Part shown: piece after piece, positions 49,447 through 55,930 of the stretch | How positions within the stretch are numbered: position 1 is the stretch's first letter | How the letters are laid out: every line of letters starts with the position of its first letter | Origin: W2P13-069 sp051876105 | Lineage (GTDB): Bacteria > Actinomycetota > Coriobacteriia > Coriobacteriales > QAMH01 | Assembly (NCBI GenBank): GCA_051876105.1 | Contig: JBJEHN010000106.1 | Span: forward strand, 1 to 55,930 | Reading direction: 5' to 3' | DNA length: 55,930 bases | The notes under the pieces: model-generated | What the model was told of the DNA's origin: nothing | Seen by the model: only the letters and a program-made list of their open reading frames with translations | Database searches by the model: none | Position numbers and translations under genes: made by a program

Positions 49447-49908
49447 CTAATCTGAAACAGTCCGCTTTTCCAACCGATTCGGGAAACCGTTCAGTTCTCC
49501 GAGGGGAAGCAACCCCAGCCAAGGCAAGGTGACGCTGAGGAGGTCCGCCGGCTCGCTGTTGCTCAGCTCGCAGATAGCGAAGCCGATGGCGACCTCGTCG
49601 GATTCACTGAGGCCCTCGGGCCTCTCGGGCGTCAGAACGCCCCTGATCTTCGCGGTTCCGATCTCGATGCCGCAGAGAGCCTCGTAGTACTCCCTGTCCT
49701 CATGCCTGATGTAGTGGAGAGGGCCTGTAGCTGGGTCGATGTGGTCCGACGCGGCGCGCTCGGCCTCACTCCCCATGCCGAGCTCGCTGACGGCCTTGTT
49801 GGCCGCCGTCATATAGCAGCCTCTGATGGAGGCAGGGCTGTAGCGGGGAAGCTCCAGCTCGGCGCTCAGCGACACGATGCGGTCTCTCAGCGCGCCGATG
49901 GAGAGCAC
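49447..49908 (-). CDS. 153-aa protein, possibly a recombinase-like C-terminal domain
   Basis: Not clearly recognised. The segment YSPASIRGCYMTAANKAV followed by ASDHIDPATGPLHYIRHED vaguely recalls the Arg, His and Tyr positions of a tyrosine recombinase C-terminus. The remainder (VLTPERPEGLSESDEVAIGF, LSVTLPWLGLLPLGE) has no known match. It lies near the right end of the inserted block, where a second recombinase would be plausible. First ATG 49908; no strong ribosome site. Confidence 0.4.
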   Translation of the reverse strand: MLSIGALRDRIVSLSAELELPRYSPASIRGCYMTAANKAVSELGMGSEAERAASDHIDPATGPLHYIRHEDREYYEALCGIEIGTAKIRGVLTPERPEGLSESDEVAIGFAICELSNSEPADLLSVTLPWLGLLPLGELNGFPNRLEKRTVSD

Positions 49909-49930
49909 CGAGACCGCCGACCTTTATGTA

Positions 49931-49992
49931 CAAGAAGACAATCTCATACTAAGGATGCCATCACAAGGAGCAATTGGGCGGCGTTGGTCGAT
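49931..49992 (+). repeat. Left copy of a 62-bp inverted repeat
   Basis: CAAGAAGACAATCTCATA at 49931-49948 is exactly the reverse complement of 54064-54081, and similarity continues for about 44 nt more (CAAGGAGCAATTG against CAAGGAACAATTG). Translated, both copies give QEDNLIL...SQG.I.RR, so it may be a leftover of a coding sequence or transposon end. Confidence 0.6.
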
Positions 49993-50106
49993 TAGCCGAG
50001 GCGTCGGCAAGCACCTGGCTCCCCTAAGCGCACGGCGCAGGACACGCGGCGGCGGTAGGGCTACACTGGGGTGGTATTGAGCGAATACGTTGTGAGGGAG
50101 GACACT

Positions 50107-50649
50107 ATGAGCCGCAAGATCCTCGTTGTCATCGGCAGCCCGCGCAAGGGCGGCAACACCACCATCCTGGCTGAGGCCTTTGCCCGCGGAGCGCGCGAGG
50201 CGGGCCACGAGGTCGAATTCGTGGACGCCGGCCGCGCGAAAATCGCCGGTTGCCTGGGGTGCGAGTACTGCTTCAAACACGAAGGGGTCTGCTGCCAGCA
50301 AGACGATATGCAGGAGTTCTACCCCAAGCTGCGCTGGTGTGACACGCTCGTCTACGCCACACCCATCTACTGCTTCACCTTCTCCGCGCAGATCAAGGCA
50401 TTCATCGACCGCATGTACTGCGGCATCGGCAAGCCCTTCGGCATCGCAGACACGGTGCTGCTGGCCGCCTTCGAGGACAAGGACCCAAGCGTGGCCAACT
50501 ACGTGGTCGACACCTACCGCGCGTTGACCAAGTACTGCCGCATGAACGACGCAGGCGTGGTCACCGTAGGCGGCGTGTACGAGAAGGGCGCCATCGAGGG
50601 CAACCCCGGGCTGCAAGAGGCCTACGAGCTGGGCAAGAGCCTGCAGTAA
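50107..50649 (+). CDS. NADPH-dependent FMN reductase-type flavoprotein
   Basis: A 180-aa flavodoxin-fold protein. GSPRKGGNTTILAEAF binds the FMN phosphate; CLGCEYCFKHEGVCCQQDDM is the Cys-rich segment typical of the iron-sulfur flavoprotein-like NAD(P)H reductases, and ATPIYCFTFSAQIKAFIDR contacts the isoalloxazine. Its first 172 bp equal the truncated copy at 36929 except for one base. GGGAGGACACT precedes ATG 50107. Role likely general quinone or flavin reduction; it may itself be the integration target of the upstream block. Confidence 0.88.
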   Translation: MSRKILVVIGSPRKGGNTTILAEAFARGAREAGHEVEFVDAGRAKIAGCLGCEYCFKHEGVCCQQDDMQEFYPKLRWCDTLVYATPIYCFTFSAQIKAFIDRMYCGIGKPFGIADTVLLAAFEDKDPSVANYVVDTYRALTKYCRMNDAGVVTVGGVYEKGAIEGNPGLQEAYELGKSLQ

Positions 50650-50790
50650 GCAGGAGCTGCCGCATTCCTCCCGGGTCGCAGCCTCAACAGCTGCGGCCCT
50701 TTGGCTATGTGCCAGCAACGCCCAATATGACCAATATGCAAGGTTTCGCAGGTTTTGAGGCGGGGTGCCTTTAGAATAGCCACCACGTGA

Positions 50791-53700
50791 ATGATTGAAA
50801 CCGCAAAGGATTCTGTGAGAGAGGTTGCCCGACGATGTCACCCCGCCCCACACCTCCCACCTCAGCCACCGACAACCCCCCCTGTCGCACTTGAGGAATT
50901 CTGCGACATGGAGCAGCTCTACCTCCTCCTCGACAACTGGGCCAAGTGCAGCGGCCTGTCTGCGGTGATTGTGGACGCCCAGGGCTGCGCAACCTCGAGC
51001 GACTTTGGCCTCACGGACTTCTGCGCGCTGGTCAAGGGGCACGAAGGCGGCCTCAAGACCTGCACCAACACCTGGAAGTCAAGCCACGAGGGCATCTACA
51101 TCTGCCCCATCGGCCTGCGCGACTTCTCCATCCCCATCACCCTGCCCGACGGCACGCTGCTCGGCCGCGTTATGGCGGGGCAGGCGCTGCTCGCCGGCCA
51201 GGACGAGGAGGAGATCTTGCGCAACGTGGTCGCCCTCGGCATAGACGAGGAAGAGGCGCGCGAAAAGCTCGCCGGTATGCACCGCAAGACGCAGCGCGAG
51301 ATGGACGGTGCCTACAGCCTCCTCAAGGAGATGCTCGGCTTCTTCATCGAGAAGAGCTACGACGCTTGGAAAGCGGCCAGCGCACTGCGCGAGGCCCCTG
51401 CCCGCCAGGACCGCACGCTCTCGCAGATCACGCAGATCATGTACAGCTACAATCTCACGATCGACGTCGAGACCGGCGCCTACTCGCTCATCACCGGCAC
51501 GGGCATGCGTCGCACCGTTGACGAGTACAAGCGCCATTCTCGCCACGACGAGCTGCGGGCCTTCCAGGACACGGCGATCGACCCGGCCTACCTGGGGCGC
51601 TTTCACCGGCTGACCTGCTTCGACCCGGAGCACTGCGCGCAGCTTGAAGACGGCTACCGCGGCTCGATGGAGTACCCCGTCCGCTACCCGGACTCAAACG
51701 AGACCGAATGGCACGAGGTCAACGTCTTCATCGGCACGGAGGAAGACGGCCGGCGCGTGGCAAACGTGCTGGGCCGCGACGTCACCCAGGCCCACCTGGC
51801 CCAGGAGCAGCGCGAGAACGAGGCTCGTGCCGCCGCAGCCAAAGACCAGATCCTCTCCGAGCTCACCAAGACGCTCTACTCCTACAACGCCACCGTCAAC
51901 CTCAACACGGGCAAGATGTCGCTCATCGTAGGCACGGGCATGGACGAGTTCGTGGAGCAGATCCGCCTCACAGACGACTACGAGAAAGGCTGCGAGGTGC
52001 TGCTGAGCCGCGCGCTGCCGGAGTTCCCGAAGGAGATGAACCGCCGGTTCTCGCTGGAGGCGCTGCGCAAGCAGAGCAACAAGCGCGGGCACATAGGCCA
52101 GATGGAGTACGCCGCGCAGACCAGCGAGGGCGTGGGCTGGTTCGAGGTCAACGCCTTCATGGGCGTAGACGAGGAGGGCAACCCCACCGCCAACATCCTC
52201 GGCCGCGACGTGACGGAGGCCCACAACGCCTTGGAGCGCCGCGAGAACGAGCTGCGAGCCGCCGCGGCAAAGGATGCCATCCTCTCGAGCATCACCAAGA
52301 CGCTCTACTCCTACAACCTCACGCTGCACCTGGTGAGCGGCAGGTACTCGCTCATCGTGGGCACGGGCATGGACGAGTTCGTGGAGATCTTCGAGTCCAC
52401 CAACGACTACGAGACCGCCTACCAGCGCAAGAAGGAGTACGTCACGCAGGAGACGCTGGAGGACTTCGAGGCGTTCAGCTCGCTGGAGGCGCTGCGCCAG
52501 ATGGCCGAGCACGGTGACGACGGCTACCAGGGCAAGCTGGAGTACTCGGTCGAGACTGAGCGCGGCATCGAGTGGCACGAGGTCAACGTCTTCTTAGGCT
52601 CGGACGAAAACGGCGAGCCCGTGGCCAACATCCTGGGCCGCGACGTGACGGAGGCGCACAACGAGGCAGACACCAGGGCCCAGCTGGAGATCGCCAAGGC
52701 CTCGAGCGCGGCAAAGACCGCCTTCCTCTTCAACATGAGCCACGACATCCGCACGCCGATGAACGCGATCATCGGCTTCACGGAGCTGCTGAACAAGCAC
52801 CTCGACGAACCGGAGCTGGCTCGCGCCTACATCGCCAAGATCCAGGCCTCCAACGAGTTCCTGTTGAGCCTGATCAACAACGTGCTCGAGATGGCGCGCA
52901 TCGAAAGCGGCAAGGAGACCCTGGACGAGGTCTACTGGGACGCCTACGAGTTCAACGACTCGCTGTTCGCGCTCTTCGACTCGCAGATGCGCGAGAAGGG
53001 CATCGAGTTCACGCGCAGCACGCAGGTCGAGCACCCCAAGATCATCTGTGACGAGACAAAGCTGCGCGAGATATTCCTCAACATCCTCTCCAACGCGCTC
53101 AAGTACACGCCCTCGGGCGGCAGAGTCACCATGACGCTGACCGAGCTGCCCTCTGCGCTGCCGGGCTACGCCATGTACCAGACCGTGATCGAGGACACGG
53201 GCATCGGCATGAGCGAGGACTTCCTGCCGCATATCTTCGAGGAGTTCACGCGCGAGCGCTCCAGCACGGAGAGCCGCGTGACGGGCACGGGGCTGGGCAT
53301 GCCCATCGTGCAGAAGCTGGTCGACCTCATGAAGGGCACCGTGGAGGTGGAGAGCCAGGTGGGCAAGGGCACGAGGTTCACCGTGACGCTGCCGCACCGC
53401 ATCGCCGCCGCCGAGGACCCGGCGCGCGAAGAGCGCCAGGTGGTGGCATGCCAGGCGCTCGACTTCACAGGGCGGCGCATCCTGCTGGCCGAGGACAACG
53501 ACCTCAACGCCGAGATCGCCAGCGCCATCCTGGAGGAGTCTGGCTTTGAGGTGGAGCGCGCGGAAGACGGCGTGATCTGCGTCGACATGCTGAGCAAGGC
53601 GGCGGCCGGCAGCTACGACCTCATCCTCATGGACATTCAGATGCCGAACATGAACGGCTACCGCGCCGCGCAGACCATCCGCAAGCTGCCAGATGAGGCC

Positions 53701-53853
53701 AAGGCGTCCATCCCCATCATCGCCATGACGGCCAATGCTTTCGAGGAGGACAGGCGCAACGCCTTTGCCGCGGGCATGAACGACCACGTGGCCAAGCCCT
53801 TCCGCGTCGACGAGCTGCTAGGAGCACTGGCCCGCGCCCTCCCCTCATCCTAA
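50791..53853 (+). CDS. PocR-triple PAS hybrid histidine kinase/response regulator
   Basis: A 1020-aa cytosolic sensor kinase. Residues about 42-150 are a PocR ligand-binding domain (LLLDNWAKCSGLSAVIVDAQG, IGLRDFSIPI, MAGQALLA). Then three PAS-like repeats of about 145 residues begin near 209, 356 and 500 (each with YSYN...G.YSLI.GTGM and ending ANILGRDVTEAHN). HisKA follows with phospho-acceptor His651 (FNMSHDIRTPMNAIIGF), an HATPase domain (ILSNALKYTP, EDTGIGM, GTGLGMPIV), and a C-terminal receiver with Asp948 (LMDIQMP). No output domain. ATG 50791 is the longest start; ATG 50908, with GAGGAAT upstream, is nearly as good and keeps the PocR domain. Stands alone; ligand unknown. Confidence 0.88.
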   Translation: MIETAKDSVREVARRCHPAPHLPPQPPTTPPVALEEFCDMEQLYLLLDNWAKCSGLSAVIVDAQGCATSSDFGLTDFCALVKGHEGGLKTCTNTWKSSHEGIYICPIGLRDFSIPITLPDGTLLGRVMAGQALLAGQDEEEILRNVVALGIDEEEAREKLAGMHRKTQREMDGAYSLLKEMLGFFIEKSYDAWKAASALREAPARQDRTLSQITQIMYSYNLTIDVETGAYSLITGTGMRRTVDEYKRHSRHDELRAFQDTAIDPAYLGRFHRLTCFDPEHCAQLEDGYRGSMEYPVRYPDSNETEWHEVNVFIGTEEDGRRVANVLGRDVTQAHLAQEQRENEARAAAAKDQILSELTKTLYSYNATVNLNTGKMSLIVGTGMDEFVEQIRLTDDYEKGCEVLLSRALPEFPKEMNRRFSLEALRKQSNKRGHIGQMEYAAQTSEGVGWFEVNAFMGVDEEGNPTANILGRDVTEAHNALERRENELRAAAAKDAILSSITKTLYSYNLTLHLVSGRYSLIVGTGMDEFVEIFESTNDYETAYQRKKEYVTQETLEDFEAFSSLEALRQMAEHGDDGYQGKLEYSVETERGIEWHEVNVFLGSDENGEPVANILGRDVTEAHNEADTRAQLEIAKASSAAKTAFLFNMSHDIRTPMNAIIGFTELLNKHLDEPELARAYIAKIQASNEFLLSLINNVLEMARIESGKETLDEVYWDAYEFNDSLFALFDSQMREKGIEFTRSTQVEHPKIICDETKLREIFLNILSNALKYTPSGGRVTMTLTELPSALPGYAMYQTVIEDTGIGMSEDFLPHIFEEFTRERSSTESRVTGTGLGMPIVQKLVDLMKGTVEVESQVGKGTRFTVTLPHRIAAAEDPAREERQVVACQALDFTGRRILLAEDNDLNAEIASAILEESGFEVERAEDGVICVDMLSKAAAGSYDLILMDIQMPNMNGYRAAQTIRKLPDEAKASIPIIAMTANAFEEDRRNAFAAGMNDHVAKPFRVDELLGALARALPSS

Positions 53854-54019
53854 GCGCGCAACGGCACCAGAAAGCAAGCGCTCGATGGCGGCGGCATCTT
53901 TGAGGGCAGCAGTGATCGACTCGCAGAGGTGGTCGCAGGCTCGCAGGAGCTCGTCGCTGGGGCAGCCGCAGCCGTCGAGAACCGCTTGGGGATCGGCTTG
54001 CACGCCGTTGTCTCTACGA

Positions 54020-54081
54020 AGCGACTAACGGCGCTCAATTGTTCCTTGAGATGACATCATCAATATGAGATTGTCTTCTTG
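54020..54081 (-). repeat. Right copy of the 62-bp inverted repeat
   Basis: Reverse complement of 49931-49992: 18 bp exact at 54064-54081 and high similarity over the remaining 44 nt. The two copies flank the flavin reductase and hybrid kinase in opposite orientation. Confidence 0.6.
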
Positions 54082-54215
54082 AAGATGAGTGACAGGAAGG
54101 AGTACCCTGCAGCCTGAGCTTTCACGGTTTTCGGCTTGTTGAAAGCGCCTTCGCTAGTGCCGAAAAATGACGGTTGGCGGGTTGAAAGGCCCTTGAAAGC
54201 CGAAATACTGCGTTT

Positions 54216-54256
54216 GGCGGCCTGGAGGGAGGCAGTCTGCCTCCCTCCAGGCCGCC
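54216..54256 (+). terminator. Strong 17-bp hairpin
   Basis: GGCGGCCTGGAGGGAGG (54216-54232) pairs perfectly with CCTCCCTCCAGGCCGCC (54240-54256) around 7 nt. No T-run follows. It lies between two gene remnants. Confidence 0.5.
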
Positions 54257-54401
54257 AATCAAGGAGAAGTACGGGATGTACGCCAAGCAAAACAAGGTGC
54301 CCCACCCCAACTACAACTGGAGCTTCGACGCAGACTAACGCCGGCGCAGCCCGCGGCGCTCAACCCAGCAAACCAGCACGTCAACGCACGGTTCCAGTAA
54401 T

Positions 54402-54423
54402 CCTAGCATCTTACTAGGTTTTT
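54402..54423 (+). terminator. Weak terminator-like hairpin
   Basis: CCTAG (54402-54406) pairs with CTAGG (54414-54418), followed by five T residues. Could end a plus-strand transcript from the remnant region. Confidence 0.4.
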
Positions 54424-54449
54424 GCGAGGCTGAGCAGGGGGCGAGAAGC

Positions 54450-55061
54450 TCACCCCATAGGGCGGCTGAGGACGGCAGAGGCGAGCGCAAGGAGCTGAGG
54501 ATAGAGGGGGTGTTGGGCGTAGCGCTGAACGCGCTCTTGAAGCTGCGGCAGCCAGCTGAGGATGTAGTCGTCGCAAAACGCGCGGTAGGCCTGCGCGAAC
54601 TCTGCACGCCCGCCCTCCTCGCAGCTCTCTGACAGCAGCGCAGCGAAGAAGAGCAGGTAGCGCAGGTGGTCCGGGCAGTCGTGCTCGCCCGCGCCCAGCT
54701 CCAGGCCGAACATGCGGTAGAGCCCGGCCAGCTCCACGGCCGTGGGCCCCTGAACCTGCTGCTCGCCGTCCAAGTAATAGGAAGCATACGGCGGCGCGTA
54801 CATCTTGAAGCTCCCGATGAACAGCCGCGTGTACTCCAGCTGGGCTGCCTCCGCGCCCTGGGGCTGCGGCGTTGCCGGGGCGCAGAGCCCCTCCGCCACA
54901 GCCAGCAGCGCCTCGATCTCAACCCGCCACTGGGCACACGCCGCATCCCCCGCGCACGCGCGCAGGGGCGCCAGCGCCGCCTGCAGCCCCTGCACGGGGT
55001 ACGTGAGCGCAGCAGACAGCGCCTTGAGCAGCACAGACGGCGCAAGCTCGCACCCAGCCAC
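54450..55061 (-). CDS. TorD/DmsD-family molybdoenzyme chaperone
   Basis: A 203-aa all-helical chaperone. The family words LEYTRLFIG, PPYASYYLDGEQQVQGPTAVEL and PDHLRYLLFFAALL are present. TorD-type proteins bind the signal region of a DMSO reductase-family catalytic subunit and help cofactor insertion before export. GTG 55061 with AGGGGGAG upstream is preferred; ATG 55079 overlaps the preceding gene's stop and is an alternative. Third gene of an operon whose catalytic subunit runs off the window. Confidence 0.85.
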   Translation of the reverse strand: MAGCELAPSVLLKALSAALTYPVQGLQAALAPLRACAGDAACAQWRVEIEALLAVAEGLCAPATPQPQGAEAAQLEYTRLFIGSFKMYAPPYASYYLDGEQQVQGPTAVELAGLYRMFGLELGAGEHDCPDHLRYLLFFAALLSESCEEGGRAEFAQAYRAFCDDYILSWLPQLQERVQRYAQHPLYPQLLALASAVLSRPMG

Positions 55062-55072
55062 AAGCACTCCCC

Positions 55073-55786
55073 CTACCATGTCTTCTCGAACTGGCGGATG
55101 TAGAACACCGCGGGCTGCGTGCCTTCCTCCGGCTTGAGCACCTGGGGCTCGTAGGACTGCGTCAGCCCGTAGACCTCGCCGTAGATGTCCTCTATGTTGC
55201 CGAAGATGCGCGCCCCCGCCGGGCAGGAGTCCACGCAGTAGGGGTTGTCGCCGCTGTAGACCAGCTGCTTGCACATCTGGCACTTCAGCGGGCCGCCGGG
55301 CTTGGTGTTAGGCAGGCTGTAGGCGTCCAAGATGGGGTCGTGCGAAGGGAATCCCGCGCCCACCTGCTCCTGCACGGCCGCGCCGCTGGCGCTGCAGCCC
55401 TCGATCAGCTCCTCCACCGCGCCCACCTGCTGCGCAGCGCTCTGCCCGCCAACACGCGTAATGGCCCCGTACGGGCAGGCAGCCGCGCACAGCCCGCAGG
55501 CCACGCACTGCTGCGGCGTGTGCACCGTGAGCCCGTACTCGTCTTTGTGCATGGCGCCGGTGGGGCAGGCTTTGACGCAGGCCGCCTTGGTGCAGTGGTT
55601 GCACATGACCGGGCGGTAGCTGTACTCGACGTTTGGGAAGGTGCCCACCGTCTGGTTGATGTGGTAGCTCAGAAACGAGCCCGCAGGCACCTCGTTGTGC
55701 GTCTTGCAGGCAATCTCGCACGCGCCGCAACCCACGCAGCGATGCAGGTCGATCACCATCGCGTAGCGCGTCCTCCGCTCAGCCAT
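55073..55786 (-). CDS. DmsB-like four-cluster ferredoxin subunit
   Basis: A 237-aa electron-transfer subunit. Cys groups: CVGCGACEIAC (17-27), CNHCTKAACVKACP (about 62-75), CVACGLCAAACP (about 94-105) and CQMC with CVDSCP (about 168-190). Between the third and fourth groups is an insertion of about 50 residues (GAVEELIEGCSASGAAVQEQ) not usual for DmsB. The start codon overlaps the catalytic-subunit stop (TAATG). Relays electrons to the catalytic subunit; no DmsC-type gene follows, TorD does. Confidence 0.88.
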   Translation of the reverse strand: MAERRTRYAMVIDLHRCVGCGACEIACKTHNEVPAGSFLSYHINQTVGTFPNVEYSYRPVMCNHCTKAACVKACPTGAMHKDEYGLTVHTPQQCVACGLCAAACPYGAITRVGGQSAAQQVGAVEELIEGCSASGAAVQEQVGAGFPSHDPILDAYSLPNTKPGGPLKCQMCKQLVYSGDNPYCVDSCPAGARIFGNIEDIYGEVYGLTQSYEPQVLKPEEGTQPAVFYIRQFEKTW

Positions 55787-55930
55787 TACTCGCTCACCTC
55801 CTTGCTACCGGCCAATGCGGCCCTCTCCTTCTCCTTAACCGGGCCGGCCACGGGGTTGGCAGCCCTCTCGACCCTCACGCGCGCAAAGCCGCCGTGGCGG
55901 GCGGTGTTGCTCGAGATGTGGTCGTAAACG
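55786..55930 (-). CDS. DMSO reductase-family catalytic subunit, C-terminal end (partial)
   Basis: Only the last 47 codons are in the window, ending VRVERAANP...GSKEVSE and TAA, which overlaps the ferredoxin start by one base. The segment SNTARHGGFARVRVE fits the C-terminal end of a molybdopterin reductase of the PsrA/DmsA group. The rest lies beyond the window's right edge. With the DmsB-like and TorD genes it forms a typical three-gene reductase unit. Confidence 0.7.
   Translation of the reverse strand, partial: VYDHISSNTARHGGFARVRVERAANPVAGPVKEKERAALAGSKEVSE

Larger units (their letters stand above)
37101..50106. mobile_element. Putative 13-kb inserted accessory block
   Basis: Bounded on the left by the break in the flavin reductase copy and on the right by a nearly perfect copy of that gene's first 172 bp, fused to an intact gene. 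Tyrosine recombinase genes lie just inside the left end, as expected of an integrative element. Cargo: LysR, FAD oxidoreductase module, TetR, FdhD and a full membrane molybdoenzyme. The exact ends and the attachment core cannot be fixed from one genome; a duplication of the reductase followed by insertion into one copy is an alternative. Confidence 0.5.
53854..54449. other. Gap with gene remnants and hairpins
   Basis: No full gene is seen in these 596 nt. On the minus strand 54012-53845 reads as about 55 codons ending DAAAIERLLSGAVARLG, perhaps a C-terminal remnant. On the plus strand MSDRKEYPAA and stop (54086-54118) looks like a broken gene start, and IKEKYGMYAKQNK...NWSFDAD and stop (54259-54339) looks like a lost protein's tail. 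The right copy of the inverted repeat and two hairpins lie between. Confidence 0.4.

Noticed and set aside
36929..50649. Simple tandem duplication of the flavin reductase as full explanation
   Set aside because: Identity stops sharply at 37,100 in mid-gene next to recombinase genes, and the upstream regions differ while the coding parts are almost the same, which favours an integration event; it remains possible as a first step.
53850..54038. 62-codon minus-strand frame after the hybrid kinase
   Set aside because: Ser/Pro/Ala-rich, no ribosome site, overlaps the right inverted repeat; another frame in the same place looks more protein-like but also has no good start.

Overview
The window looks like a chromosomal piece of a high-GC anaerobic actinomycete of the Coriobacteriia, most likely family Eggerthellaceae (the Eggerthella, Gordonibacter, Adlercreutzia and Slackia group). 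This is inferred from gene content, not from a marker gene. The clues are six molybdopterin (DMSO reductase-family) loci, large LuxR regulators with a 12-helix membrane domain beside them, MFS carriers in the same operons, ApbE, FdhD and TorD-type accessory proteins, and actinobacterial-type LexA boxes. No rRNA, tRNA or CRISPR array was recognised.

Region 1 (1-25,000) is the core. Three similar minus-strand operons lie head to tail. Each starts with a catalytic molybdopterin subunit of about 800 aa (6137-3726, 13568-11178, 22089-19669), followed directly by a soluble electron-transfer subunit of 114-119 aa with two four-cysteine clusters, then one or two operon-specific small proteins, and an MFS carrier. 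The large/small pair architecture, cytosolic location (no Tat signal), MFS partner and membrane LuxR regulators match the catechol dehydroxylase / pyrogallol transhydroxylase branch of the DMSO reductase family. The third operon also has an amidohydrolase_2 protein with a degraded metal site and an eight-cysteine protein. Two LuxR regulators sit between the operons. A shared operator-like motif lies about 200 nt upstream of each of the three catalytic genes. Variants of it precede a divergent trigger-factor-like chaperone (23713-22415) and a small membrane protein (8324-8118), which suggests one regulon of uptake, catalysis, dedicated folding and regulation. Long palindromic repeats and GC-rich hairpins fill most of the junctions.

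Region 2 (24,000-36,700) holds ApbE with a divergent molbindin, a GGDEF cyclase and an EAL phosphodiesterase, and two respiratory remnants. One is a fumarate reductase/succinate dehydrogenase locus in which the flavoprotein and iron-sulfur genes are fused by a deletion between two cytochrome-type anchors. The other is a molybdopterin reductase collapsed to its two ends next to intact DmsB- and DmsC-like partners. A DUF6179/DUF6323-like pair, a cupin, a LexA-box-controlled ogt and an AraC-GyrI regulator follow.

Region 3 (36,900-50,300) looks like an inserted accessory block. A flavin reductase gene is broken at 37,100, and the same 172 bp begin the intact copy at 50,107. Between them are decaying tyrosine recombinases at the left end, then LysR with a set of two small proteins and a phytoene-desaturase-type FAD enzyme, TetR, FdhD, and a complete membrane-anchored molybdopterin complex (catalytic, four-cluster ferredoxin and NrfD-type subunits).

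Region 4 (50,300-55,930) has the intact flavin reductase, a 1020-aa PocR/triple-PAS hybrid histidine kinase, a remnant-rich gap, and the end of another DMSO reductase-type operon (TorD, DmsB and a catalytic subunit cut by the window edge).
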